This document shows, piece after piece, positions 1-8,633 of a DNA stretch of 61,845 bases. A program made the position numbers and the translations under genes. The DNA is from Alistipes senegalensis (GTDB lineage Bacteria > Bacillota > Clostridia > Oscillospirales > Ruminococcaceae): assembly GCA_023665275.1 (NCBI GenBank), contig JAMPEF010000008.1, positions 1 to 61,845 on the forward strand, in the 5' to 3' direction. Each line of letters begins with the position of its first letter. Within the stretch, counting starts at the first letter, position 1. The notes under the pieces were generated by a model. That model searched no databases and had not been told where the DNA came from. It was given only the letters and a program-made list of their open reading frames with translations.

Positions 1-2535
1 GTTCAATTTATTGAAAATCTTGAAAATGAAAAAATAAATTTTGAAAATGAAATTTCCGGTACTGAAAAAATTCTCCGGAAAACTGAAAAGGAAATTTCCG
101 CTATGAATGAAAGTTCCGGAAAATCCGGAGCGGAACTTAACAATTTATATATAAAGCAGAGTGAAAAGCGTTTTTCACTTGAATCAGCTACAAAGACAAT
201 ATCTGAAGAAATAAGGCATATTCTGGTAATTCAGGAGAACAGTTCGGGAATTGCAGAAAAAATAGCTGAATATTCCGCAAAAAAAGAAAAATCAGTTTCA
301 GAACTTGAAAAAATCCGGAATGAAGTTTCTGAACTTGAAAAAAATCTTTCAGAGTGTGAAAAACTCTATGAAAGTGGAAAAAACGAATACAAAAATATAA
401 CAGGAGAACTTCAGAAACTTGAATATAATCTCACGGACAGACAGCAGAGACGAAAAATTCTTCATGAAATGGAAAAAAATATGGAGGGTTACACCGGAAG
501 TGTAAAAGCTGTTCTCCGACAGAATATCTCTGGTGTTCACGGAACTGTTGCAGGAAATATGAACGTTCCACAGCAGTACGCCGTTGCCATAGAGACGGCT
601 TTAGGTGGTGCTATGCAGAATATAATCGTGGACAGTGAGGACACCGCTAAAAAATGCATAGATTTTCTTAAAATTAACAGGTCAGGACGTGCAACATTTT
701 TGCCGGTCACGTCGGTAAATGGTCGTGATTTCAATGAAAACGGTCTTGAAAAATGTGCCGGATTTGTCGCCATGGCAGACAAAATAATTGAATGCAGGGC
801 GGAATTTCGGGATATTATATCATCGCTTTTAGGACGCACAGTCATAGCAGAGGACATCACGACGGCAACAGAAATTGCCAAAAAATATAAATATCGTTTC
901 CGTATTGTCACCACTGACGGACAGATTATAAATGCCGGCGGTTCGTTTACTGGTGGTTCAGTGCAGAAAACAAGCGGTATTATAACACGTCGGAACGAAA
1001 TAAACGCCCTTGAAAAAGATATTGAAAAACTTTCCGGAGAGTGCGGAAAACTCCGTGAAAGTGCGGAAAAAATCCGTCCGGAAAATCAGAAGATTTTTAA
1101 TCAGATTGAAAATATAAAGTCTGAAATTACCGCACATAAAAATGAAACAGTCCGGATAAAAGCTGAAATTTCCGGTCTTGAATCACTTGCGGGTCAGCTT
1201 GAAAATCAGACCGCTGATAATGCACATCTTATTGAAGAGTCTGAAAAGAAAATTTCAGACGCAAGAGCTGAAACTGAAAATTCCGGCAGGGAGCTTGCCG
1301 AAATTTCGGAAAAAATAGCTGATGCCGAAAAAAATCTTGAAGAAGAAAAATCTGAAAAGGAAAAACTTAACCTCACTATGAATGAATGTTCCGGAAAACT
1401 TTCAGAAATGAAAATCAGGCACGCCGGAATTATAAAGGATATTCAGGCGAAAAACGACGATATTTCAAGAATTGAAGAAAATATTACTTCCCTTGAAAAA
1501 AATACCGCCGAAATGAAGGAAAAAATAAAGGATTTAAAAAAATCAGTTTCCGGAAAAAATTCTGAAATAAAAAATATCCGGCTGAAACTGGAAAATTTTC
1601 AGGATAACACAGAAAAATACCTTAATCAGATAAAACTGTATCAGGAACAGCATACCGGACAAAATCGGCTTGTAAATGAAATACAGCGGAAACTTAAACT
1701 GACTAACGCACAGAAAGAAAAATCTTCCGGTGAAATAACACGTCTTGAAGAACGTCGTGAAAATATTACACGGGATTCAGACAATATTATAAAACAGCTC
1801 CTTGAAGTCTATGAACTTACACGCTCAGAAGCAATGGAAATAGCCGTCAAAATAGATAATATGCTTTTGGCACAGAAAGAACTTTCTGAAATAAAGGGAA
1901 AAATAAGGTCTCTTGGCAGTGTGAATGTCGATGCAATAGAAGAGTATCAGGAAGTTTCAGAACGCTATAAATTTATGTCCGGTCAGGTAACGGATATTCA
2001 GAAATCAAAAACGGAACTTGAAAAAATAATATCCGGTCTCACGGAGGAAATGAAACGTATTTTTTCAGAAAGTTTCGCCATGATAAATAAGAATTTTAGG
2101 GAAATATTTACGGAACTTTTCGGGGGCGGAAAAGCTGAATTAATCCTAACTGACCCTGAAAATGTTCTTACATCAGGCATAGAGATAATAGTTGCTCCGC
2201 CCGGAAAAGTAATAAAAAATCTGATTTCACTTTCCGGCGGTGAACAGTCTTTCGTGGCAATTGCTATATATTTTGCAATTTTAAAATTACGTCCTGCGCC
2301 GTTCTGCATTCTTGACGAAATAGATGCGGCGCTTGATGAAGTAAACGTCCGGAAGTACGCCCAGTATCTCCGGAAATTCACAGATACCACACAATTTGTG
2401 CTTGTCACTCACAGACGGAGCGCCATGGAAGAGGCAAACGTGCTTTACGGCGTAACCATGCAGGAAGACGGCATTTCAAAACTGCTGAAAATGGAACAGG
2501 TGGACTTTCAGGAGGATATAGCCGACATTCAGTGA
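1..2535 (+). CDS. smc: Chromosome segregation protein SMC, 3' part
   Basis: The reading frame is open from base 1, so this is the C-terminal 844 residues of an SMC protein; the N-terminal Walker A head (about 345 residues of a usual ~1190) lies outside the window. Visible in order: coiled coil to about residue 160, a hinge domain at about 163-325 (starting GYTGSVKAVL), a long Glu/Lys-rich returning coiled coil to about 690, and the C-terminal ABC head with signature LSGGEQ near 745 and Walker B ILDEIDAALDE near 770. SMC dimerises through the hinge and works with ScpA and ScpB, both encoded at the other end of this window (58937-60174), to compact and segregate the chromosome. It is followed 26 bases later by ftsY, the usual Firmicutes order. 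The first ATG (103) is only an internal methionine. Confidence 0.96.
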   Translation, partial: VQFIENLENEKINFENEISGTEKILRKTEKEISAMNESSGKSGAELNNLYIKQSEKRFSLESATKTISEEIRHILVIQENSSGIAEKIAEYSAKKEKSVSELEKIRNEVSELEKNLSECEKLYESGKNEYKNITGELQKLEYNLTDRQQRRKILHEMEKNMEGYTGSVKAVLRQNISGVHGTVAGNMNVPQQYAVAIETALGGAMQNIIVDSEDTAKKCIDFLKINRSGRATFLPVTSVNGRDFNENGLEKCAGFVAMADKIIECRAEFRDIISSLLGRTVIAEDITTATEIAKKYKYRFRIVTTDGQIINAGGSFTGGSVQKTSGIITRRNEINALEKDIEKLSGECGKLRESAEKIRPENQKIFNQIENIKSEITAHKNETVRIKAEISGLESLAGQLENQTADNAHLIEESEKKISDARAETENSGRELAEISEKIADAEKNLEEEKSEKEKLNLTMNECSGKLSEMKIRHAGIIKDIQAKNDDISRIEENITSLEKNTAEMKEKIKDLKKSVSGKNSEIKNIRLKLENFQDNTEKYLNQIKLYQEQHTGQNRLVNEIQRKLKLTNAQKEKSSGEITRLEERRENITRDSDNIIKQLLEVYELTRSEAMEIAVKIDNMLLAQKELSEIKGKIRSLGSVNVDAIEEYQEVSERYKFMSGQVTDIQKSKTELEKIISGLTEEMKRIFSESFAMINKNFREIFTELFGGGKAELILTDPENVLTSGIEIIVAPPGKVIKNLISLSGGEQSFVAIAIYFAILKLRPAPFCILDEIDAALDEVNVRKYAQYLRKFTDTTQFVLVTHRRSAMEEANVLYGVTMQEDGISKLLKMEQVDFQEDIADIQ

Positions 2536-2561
2536 TATTACAACAGTATCGGAGGAATATA

Positions 2562-4004
2562 ATGGGAATTATTCAGAAAATAGCAGAAGGTCTCAGGAAA
2601 ACTAAAGATTTTTTTCTGGGCAGATTACAGAAAATACTTAATTCTTTCACGGTCATAGATGAAGATTTATTTGACCAGCTTGAAGAAACCATGATTATGA
2701 GCGACATCGGCGTTGAGACTTCTGAGGAAATATGTGACCATCTCCGCAAGAAAATAAAGGAACGTGGCATTACTGACCCTAAAATGATTATGGAACTGAT
2801 TCAGGAAATTATCGGCGAAATAATGGGTGATGATACCGGTCTTGACTTGTCTGTTTCGCCATCGGTGATAATGGTAATAGGCGTAAACGGTGCGGGCAAG
2901 ACAACTACTATTGGAAAAATGTGCCGTCAGTTCAAAGAGGAGGGAAAAAAGGTACTTGTTGCGGCAGCTGATACTTTCAGGGCAGCGGCAATAGACCAGT
3001 TACAAGTATGGACGGAAAGAGCCGGTGTTGAAATCGTCAAGCATACTGAGGGTTCAGACCCTGGTGCTGTCGTTTATGACGCCCTCGACGCCGCACAGGC
3101 AAGAAATTGCGATATTGTAATTATCGATACTGCTGGAAGACTTCACAATAAAAAGAATCTGATGGACGAACTTGCCAAAATAAACCGCATTATTGATAAA
3201 AAAGCTCCTGACAGCTCCCGTGAGGTTCTTCTTGTTCTCGACGCCACAACAGGTCAGAATGCAGTTAATCAGGCTAAACTTTTCAATCAGACAGCGGCAA
3301 TAACCGGAATAGTTTTAACTAAACTCGACGGCACAGCAAAGGGCGGTATTGTAATTTCTATCAGAAATGAACTCGGCATACCGGTAAAACTTATTGGTGT
3401 AGGCGAAAAAATAGACGATTTACAGCCGTTTAATAGTCGGGATTTCGTCACGGCACTTTTCAGCAGTACGGAAATTGAAGAATCAGAACCAGAAGAAAAA
3501 GAAGAAATCGCTGAAGAACCGGAAGAAGAAGTCATTGAAGAACCTAAAGAAACTGTTTCCGAAATTCAGGAAGAAGACGAAGAAGAGGAGACAGAAGAAG
3601 AACCGGAACAGAAAAAACAAGGATTTTTCAGCAAGCTGTTTACCGATAAACATTCTGAAGAGCCGGAAGAATCAGTAGCGGAAGAAGCCGTAGCAGAAAA
3701 AATTATTGAAGAAGTTCAGGAACAAGAACCGGTTGAAGAAGAAACCGTTGAAGAAACTGTAGAAGAAGAGCCAGAACCCGTTATTGACGAAGAGGCACGA
3801 CGCAGAGAACGTATAAACAGATTCTTCAGGGAGAAGAAAGCCGCTGAAGAAGCCGAAAAAGTCAAAACGATGGAGCAGGAAGAAGACGTAAAAGAAGAAA
3901 TTGTTGAAGAAATTCCGGAAGAGGAAGAACCAGAACAGAAAAAATCAAAGAAAAAAGGATTTTTCAGTAAACTTTTCGGAAAGAAGGATAATGAAGATGA
4001 CTGA
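2562..4004 (+). CDS. ftsY: Signal recognition particle receptor FtsY with C-terminal acidic tail
   Basis: FtsY is the SRP receptor GTPase that docks ribosome-nascent chain complexes at the membrane. The start is ATG 2562, preceded by GGAGG at 2551; upstream in-frame codons lack a ribosome site. The 480-residue protein begins directly with the N domain, then the G domain: GVNGAGKTTT near residue 106, DTAGRLHNKK near 187 and TKLDGTAKGG near 252. The NG core ends near residue 300. It is followed by about 180 Glu-rich residues, whereas in many species the acidic A domain precedes NG. The tail carries two near-identical basic/aromatic blocks, KKQGFFSKLF near 351 and KKGFFSKLFGKK near 463, which look like amphipathic membrane-contact helices. 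The end overlaps the next start. Confidence 0.95.
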   Translation: MGIIQKIAEGLRKTKDFFLGRLQKILNSFTVIDEDLFDQLEETMIMSDIGVETSEEICDHLRKKIKERGITDPKMIMELIQEIIGEIMGDDTGLDLSVSPSVIMVIGVNGAGKTTTIGKMCRQFKEEGKKVLVAAADTFRAAAIDQLQVWTERAGVEIVKHTEGSDPGAVVYDALDAAQARNCDIVIIDTAGRLHNKKNLMDELAKINRIIDKKAPDSSREVLLVLDATTGQNAVNQAKLFNQTAAITGIVLTKLDGTAKGGIVISIRNELGIPVKLIGVGEKIDDLQPFNSRDFVTALFSSTEIEESEPEEKEEIAEEPEEEVIEEPKETVSEIQEEDEEEETEEEPEQKKQGFFSKLFTDKHSEEPEESVAEEAVAEKIIEEVQEQEPVEEETVEETVEEEPEPVIDEEARRRERINRFFREKKAAEEAEKVKTMEQEEDVKEEIVEEIPEEEEPEQKKSKKKGFFSKLFGKKDNEDD

Positions 4005-4578
4005 TAAACTTGTTATGGCTACAAATAACAAAAATAAGCTCCGTGAGGCACGTGAAATACTCTCACCGCTGGGAATTGAAGTTCTCTCACAACAGGAAGC
4101 CGACGTTGATATCGACCCCGTGGAAGACGGTCAGACATTTGAGGATAACGCTATAATAAAGGCAAAAGCTATATATAATGTTGTGAAAGTTCCGGTCATA
4201 GCCGACGACAGCGGACTTTGTGTTGACGCACTCAACGGAAGACCGTCAGTATATTCGGCACGTTATGCCCCGAAAGGTCAGGAATGTGAAAAAATTCTTG
4301 ACGAAATGAAAGACGTTCCCGACGATAAGCGCACGGCTTACTTTGAATGTTGTATAGTGTATATCGACAGTGAGGGTATACAATCAATGTCGGGCAGATG
4401 TTACGGTACTATCACCCGTGAACAGAGAGGAACAGACGGTTTTGGTTATGACCCTGTTTTCCTTTATGGCGACAAGACTCTTGCCGAAATGTCGCCGGAC
4501 GAAAAAAACAGCATCAGCCATAGGGGTGAGGCAATGAAAAAACTTTATGAATATCTTGCAGAAAAGAAAGGTGAATGA
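3997..4578 (+). CDS. rdgB: XTP/dITP pyrophosphatase, RdgB/HAM1 family
   Basis: Hydrolyses non-canonical purine triphosphates (XTP, dITP, ITP) to monophosphates, keeping them out of DNA and RNA. The 193-residue protein shows the family landmarks: N-terminal ATNNKNKLREAREIL, central FEDNAIIKAKA, the catalytic DDSGLCVDALNGRPSVYSAR block, then GFGYDPVF and SHRGEAMKKL. The start is placed at ATG 3997, eight bases after AAGGA; an ATG at 3991 in the same frame is too close to that site. It overlaps the ftsY stop by 8 bases and its own end overlaps the region of the next start, so it is translationally linked in the ftsY-rdgB-yhbY-nadD string. Confidence 0.95.
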   Translation: MTDKLVMATNNKNKLREAREILSPLGIEVLSQQEADVDIDPVEDGQTFEDNAIIKAKAIYNVVKVPVIADDSGLCVDALNGRPSVYSARYAPKGQECEKILDEMKDVPDDKRTAYFECCIVYIDSEGIQSMSGRCYGTITREQRGTDGFGYDPVFLYGDKTLAEMSPDEKNSISHRGEAMKKLYEYLAEKKGE

Positions 4579-4583
4579 TTTTT

Positions 4584-4880
4584 ATGCTTACAAGTAAACA
4601 GAGGGCTTATTTAAGAGGTATAGCCGCATCATATGATACAATATTTCAGGTAGGTAAGGGCGGAATTACGGAGACTATGTGTAAGGATATAGGCGAAGCA
4701 CTCCGCAAACGTGAACTTATAAAATTACGTGTTCTTGAAAATTCCGGCTATACCGCCCGTGAAGCCGGTGAGGCAATAGCAGCGGCTACCGGTTCGGAGG
4801 TTGTACAGGTTATCGGTTCAAAGTTCGTGCTTTTCAGACGGAATCCGAAAGACCCTGTCATTGAAAATTTGCCAAAATGA
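4584..4880 (+). CDS. yhbY: RNA-binding protein, YhbY/CRM domain
   Basis: A 98-residue single CRM-domain protein (YhbY in E. coli, YqeI in Bacillus), associated with pre-50S ribosome assembly. The landmarks are LTSKQRAYLRGIA at the N-terminus, the GKGGIT loop that contacts RNA, LIKLRVLENS and the C-terminal GSKFVLFRRN. AAAGGTG at 4567-4573 suits the ATG at 4584; an earlier ATG at 4575 would be only about 1-2 bases from it. The last bases overlap nadD by an ATGA, as in other Firmicutes where yqeI precedes nadD. Confidence 0.93.
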   Translation: MLTSKQRAYLRGIAASYDTIFQVGKGGITETMCKDIGEALRKRELIKLRVLENSGYTAREAGEAIAAATGSEVVQVIGSKFVLFRRNPKDPVIENLPK

Positions 4881-5479
4881 AAATAGGTATATACGGCGGA
4901 AGTTTCAATCCGGTGCATAACGGTCATATACATCTTGCGGAAACAGTTATGAAAGATTTCAGGCTTGATAATATATTTTTCGTACCGTCAAGAATTTCAC
5001 CGCATAGGTCAAGTGAAGAGTATATTTCCGGTACGGACAGACTTGAAATGTTAAGGCTTGCTTTCTCCGGAAATGAAAAATTTCACGTCAGCGACTATGA
5101 ACTTAAACAGAACCGTGTAAGCTATTCGATATATACGGTTGAACATTTCCGCCGGAAGTTTCCACATGATGATTTGTTTCTGCTTGCCGGCAGTGATATG
5201 CTTCTGACTTTCGATAAATGGTACTGTTTTGAAAAAATTCTTTCATACGTTACGCTATGTGTTGTATCACGGAACGAAAACGAGCTTGACGAACTCAGGA
5301 AAAAAGCCCGTGAATTATCACCGGAAGGAAAGATTTTTATAAGTTCTGCACTACCGGAAGTAATATCTTCAACGGAAATAAGAAAAAAAATATTAAAAAA
5401 TTCTGATTTCTCTTGCTATCTTGACGAAAAAGTAGTACAATATATAAGATTAAAGAAATTATACACAGCCGATAATTAA
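4877..5479 (+). CDS. nadD: Nicotinate-nucleotide adenylyltransferase
   Basis: Converts nicotinate mononucleotide plus ATP to deamido-NAD, the penultimate step of NAD synthesis. The 200-residue protein shows the nucleotidyltransferase signature GIYGGSFNPVHNGH at residues 3-16 (the HxGH-type ATP site), PSRISPHR for substrate contact, the central LLAGSDML and the C-terminal ISSTEIRKKI motif. The start ATG overlaps the yhbY stop by four bases, which indicates translational coupling. It is followed by yqeK, the usual partner. Confidence 0.96.
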   Translation: MKIGIYGGSFNPVHNGHIHLAETVMKDFRLDNIFFVPSRISPHRSSEEYISGTDRLEMLRLAFSGNEKFHVSDYELKQNRVSYSIYTVEHFRRKFPHDDLFLLAGSDMLLTFDKWYCFEKILSYVTLCVVSRNENELDELRKKARELSPEGKIFISSALPEVISSTEIRKKILKNSDFSCYLDEKVVQYIRLKKLYTADN

Positions 5480-5496
5480 TTGTGAGGTGAAAAAAT

Positions 5497-6087
5497 TTGT
5501 TATATGATACTTCAGAAATGAAAAAATATCTTAAGGAAAAACTTTCACAGAAACGCTATACACATTCGCTTAACGTTGCCGAAGAATGTAGGAAACTTGC
5601 CTTAAAATACGGTGAAGACCCCGATAAAGCCTATTTTGCCGGACTTCTTCACGATATATGCAAGGAATTATCCGACGAACAGCAAAAAAAACTTGTCATT
5701 GAATGTAATTTTTCCGTATGCCGTGAAGAACTTGATACAAGGTCATTGTGGCACGCCATAGCCGGTGCGTATTTTGTAAAAACGCATTTCGGTGTTGAAG
5801 ATATTGATATACTTAATTCAATACGTTTTCATACAGTAGGACGTGCCGGCATGACAAGGCTTGAAGAAATTGTTTATCTCGGAGACCTTATTTCAGCCGA
5901 CAGAGATTACAAGGACGTCGATAAAATGCGTAAGATAGCCTATACAAACCTTAATGGCGCTATGCTGGAGGCTTTCGAGTTTTCTGTAAAATCTGTCGTG
6001 AAAAAAGGTGGTTTTCTTCCTATATGCACGGTAGAGGGATATAATTTCTATAAAAGATTACAGCATAAAGAAAAAAATAAAAAATAA
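5497..6087 (+). CDS. yqeK: HD-domain hydrolase YqeK
   Basis: YqeK proteins are HD-domain enzymes reported to cleave symmetrical diadenosine tetraphosphate (Ap4A). The 196-residue protein has the metal ligands in order: YTHSLNVAEE (H), AGLLHDICKEL (HD), LWHAIAGAYF (H), IRFHTVG (H) and DLISADRDY (D). The start is TTG 5497, six bases after GAGGTGA at 5484-5490; there is no better ATG. It sits in the nadD-yqeK-LCP-rsfS string typical of Clostridia. Confidence 0.93.
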   Translation: MLYDTSEMKKYLKEKLSQKRYTHSLNVAEECRKLALKYGEDPDKAYFAGLLHDICKELSDEQQKKLVIECNFSVCREELDTRSLWHAIAGAYFVKTHFGVEDIDILNSIRFHTVGRAGMTRLEEIVYLGDLISADRDYKDVDKMRKIAYTNLNGAMLEAFEFSVKSVVKKGGFLPICTVEGYNFYKRLQHKEKNKK

Positions 6088-6113
6088 TCTTTATAAAGAA
6101 AGGGTATGGCAAG

Positions 6114-7856
6114 ATGGGCAAAGATTTCAATGGAAATGAACCTATAAGAAAAATTTCACAGGTTGAGGGCAAAAAGAACAGAAAAAACAGAAAGAATAAA
6201 AAAAATCAGAAGAAAGTCAATTCCACTGGTGGTAAGTATGAAGTAAGACCTCTTGAAAGTGAAGAAAGAGAAAAATTTGAACAGGAAGTCTTACAGGAAC
6301 ATTATAAAGGTAAATACGATGAAAAGGCACTCAGTGAAATAAACAGGGTGCAGTTTAATCCCGACCCTCCAAGAAACTACAAAGGCAAGTACGAAAAGGG
6401 TGTTGTGGCTAAAGATGTCTATAATGGTAAATACTCCTATGACGGCAAAAAGCCTGAAAGTCATGCCATAGTGGGAAATTTCGTTGAAACATATAATGGC
6501 AGATATTCTGCTGATAATCCTGAAAGTGAATCTGAATCCGACAAACATATAAGAGGTATTAAAAAACTTCCGGAAACACCACCCAAAAAGAAGAAAAAGA
6601 AAAAGCCGAATAATAATAATAAAAAATCCGTCAGGACGGAGCAGGTACAGAAAAAACGTGAAAAAAAGAAAAATAAAAAGAAAAGGAAAAGTAGGTTTTC
6701 AGTCAATGATTTTTTCGTGAATCTTGTTTCCATATCGGCAAGTATTGCAGTTATAGGCGTTATGATTCTTAATATGCCTATACTCAAAAGCAATGGCGGA
6801 AACACTTCAATAATAAATTTCGTCAAAGATTTTCAGCCGCTTGTGCAGGTTGAAGGTGAACTTCACCGCAATACTATGGATTTGCAGATAAATAATGAAA
6901 TAGTTGATGTTGATTTTTCTGATGGTCTTGACCTGCCACAGCTTGTTGAGGGTCAGTACAGTGTACTTTTTCTTGGTTTCGACGAGGAGGAATTTAACAC
7001 TGATGTAATATGGGTCTGTCAGTTCGATATAGGTCATGCCAGATTAAATATATTACAGATTCCACGTGATACCTGTTTTCCGGACTATACAGACAGTCCC
7101 ACGGGAAAATTCAACAGCATATACGCCATGGGTGAAAGATATGTCAATCCGCCTATACAGCGTGTTGTAAATGCCGTTCAGGAAAATTTTGGTATACCCA
7201 TTGACGCATATATAACAACCGGCTGTCACGATATTGTAGATATGGTAGACCTTGTAGGTGGTATACCGATTACGCTTGATGAAGAAATCATGTATGAAGC
7301 AGATAAGCGCATACCGGCTGGCGATACTGTTCTTAGCGGTGAGCAGGCGGAATGGTTTGTACGTTTCCGGTGGGCACTGGCTGAAGGTGACATAGGACGC
7401 ATGAAAAATCAGCGACGTTTTATGGCGGCAGCTATGGAAAAACTTTTCAGCATAGTGAACGACGAGGGAAGATTACAGCTTTACAGTTATCTTAAAGAAA
7501 TATATGATAATGAATACATCTATACAAATATGAGTTTAGGTGATATAGGTATGCTTGCCGATTTTGCGGCTACTCTTTCCATGGAAAACGTACAAGTCAA
7601 CATGGTCCCCGGTGAGGGTGCAAAATATTACGCTTCGGACGGTGAGGTTTATGATATTTATTCCGTGCATAAGCTGGCAACGCTCAATATGCTTAACAAT
7701 TATTTCAGACCGTATCAGAAAATAATGACAAGTTCGGATTCTTCCATAGTTGAGTATATAACGGATTATCAGAACCCTATGTATGATGATACTTCCGACA
7801 ATCTTCAGGATATAAGCGACGGCGATGCAGATAACAGCAGTCTGATTTTTAAGTGA
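6114..7856 (+). CDS. LytR-CpsA-Psr family protein with long basic N-terminal region
   Basis: LCP enzymes move undecaprenyl-linked wall polymers onto peptidoglycan outside the membrane. The protein has 580 residues. About 195 cytoplasmic residues are unusually basic, with poly-Lys and poly-Asn runs and five spaced copies of a Y-x-G-K/R-Y motif (GGKYEV, YKGKYDE, YKGKYEK, YNGKYSY, YNGRYSA). One membrane segment follows at about 196-224. The LCP domain begins near 282 (YSVLFLGFDE) and includes the arginine-containing LNILQIPRDTC and the IDAYITTGCHDIVDMVDLVGGI block. It lies between yqeK and rsfS, the usual LCP position in Clostridia. The Y-x-G-K-Y repeats are not something I recognise. Confidence 0.9.
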   Translation: MGKDFNGNEPIRKISQVEGKKNRKNRKNKKNQKKVNSTGGKYEVRPLESEEREKFEQEVLQEHYKGKYDEKALSEINRVQFNPDPPRNYKGKYEKGVVAKDVYNGKYSYDGKKPESHAIVGNFVETYNGRYSADNPESESESDKHIRGIKKLPETPPKKKKKKKPNNNNKKSVRTEQVQKKREKKKNKKKRKSRFSVNDFFVNLVSISASIAVIGVMILNMPILKSNGGNTSIINFVKDFQPLVQVEGELHRNTMDLQINNEIVDVDFSDGLDLPQLVEGQYSVLFLGFDEEEFNTDVIWVCQFDIGHARLNILQIPRDTCFPDYTDSPTGKFNSIYAMGERYVNPPIQRVVNAVQENFGIPIDAYITTGCHDIVDMVDLVGGIPITLDEEIMYEADKRIPAGDTVLSGEQAEWFVRFRWALAEGDIGRMKNQRRFMAAAMEKLFSIVNDEGRLQLYSYLKEIYDNEYIYTNMSLGDIGMLADFAATLSMENVQVNMVPGEGAKYYASDGEVYDIYSVHKLATLNMLNNYFRPYQKIMTSSDSSIVEYITDYQNPMYDDTSDNLQDISDGDADNSSLIFK

Positions 7857-7882
7857 ATCAAAGAAAGAAGGTATAATTTTTT

Positions 7883-8242
7883 ATGACACAACAGGAAAGA
7901 TTAGAAACAATAATTAAAGCTCTTGACCTCAAAAAAGGTGAAGACATTCAGGCGCTTAAAGTGGCTGATTTGACTATACTTGCGGACTATTTCATTATAG
8001 TTAACGGAACAAGCAATACACACGCCCGTACACTTGCCGACGAGGTGGAATTTAGACTTTCACAGAAAGGCATTGAACCACAGCGCCGTGAATCAGATAC
8101 CGGCAATACATGGATTATTCTTGATTACGCCGATATTATAATACACGTCTTTGACAAGAATCAGAGACAGTTTTATAATCTGGAGGGTCTCTGGGCTGAT
8201 GCAAACCCCGTTGATATAAGCGGTATGCTTATAAAGGAGTGA
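7883..8242 (+). CDS. rsfS: Ribosomal silencing factor RsfS
   Basis: RsfS binds ribosomal protein L14 and blocks joining of the subunits when nutrients are short. The 119-residue protein contains the family landmarks ALDLKKGEDI, TILADYFIIVNGTSNTHA, WIILDYADIIIHVF and the C-terminal FYNLEGLWADA. It lies 26 bases after the LCP gene and 7 bases before a small membrane protein gene, so all probably share one transcript with nadD and yqeK. Confidence 0.95.
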   Translation: MTQQERLETIIKALDLKKGEDIQALKVADLTILADYFIIVNGTSNTHARTLADEVEFRLSQKGIEPQRRESDTGNTWIILDYADIIIHVFDKNQRQFYNLEGLWADANPVDISGMLIKE

Positions 8243-8249
8243 TTTTTTC

Positions 8250-8618
8250 ATGAACACCAACAATATACAAGGCAGAAATATTGTCACGGCTATGGGTGTG
8301 TATATTATACTGAAATCAGTTCTTAATATGATTATAGCGGGTGGACTTAGCATATTAAGTCTTCTGTGGGCTGTACTGCTTGCGGTGTTGCTTTTCATGG
8401 GCTTTCAGTACACGAATATAGGCGTAGGCGCTGTGTTGTTTCTTGGCGCTGTAGTGAATCTTCCGGCAAATATTTCAAATTTCGGGAGTAACTGGCTTTA
8501 TTTCATTGAAGGTGTTATAGATATCGTATGTGCTGTGCTTCTTGTGACAAGAAACGACATAAAGGAGCATTTCACAAATAAATGGTCAGAATTTGGTGAT
8601 TATTTTAAATTTCAGTAA
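8250..8618 (+). CDS. Small four-helix membrane protein of unknown function
   Basis: I do not recognise this 122-residue protein. It has about four hydrophobic segments: MGVYIILKSVLNMIIAGG, LLWAVLLAVLLFMGF, GVGAVLFLGAVVN and IEGVIDIVCAVLLV, with a short charged C-terminus (KEHFTNKWSEF). GGAGTGA just upstream supports ATG 8250. It is placed between rsfS and leuS with only 7 and 15 bases to its neighbours, so it is co-transcribed. Nothing in it suggests a catalytic site. Confidence 0.75.
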   Translation: MNTNNIQGRNIVTAMGVYIILKSVLNMIIAGGLSILSLLWAVLLAVLLFMGFQYTNIGVGAVLFLGAVVNLPANISNFGSNWLYFIEGVIDIVCAVLLVTRNDIKEHFTNKWSEFGDYFKFQ

Positions 8619-8633
8619 AGGAATGATTTTTTA

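Noticed and set aside
3475..3678. 67-codon plus-strand frame inside ftsY
   Set aside because: A Lys/Asn-rich shadow of the Glu-rich ftsY tail in another frame.
6461..6826. 121-codon minus-strand frame rich in Phe and Leu
   Set aside because: It is the mirror of the poly-Lys part of the LCP gene; the hydrophobic look comes from reversed AAG/AAA codons.
8619..8633. T-box leader for leuS
   Set aside because: Only 15 bases separate leuS from the preceding gene and no T-box sequence is present.
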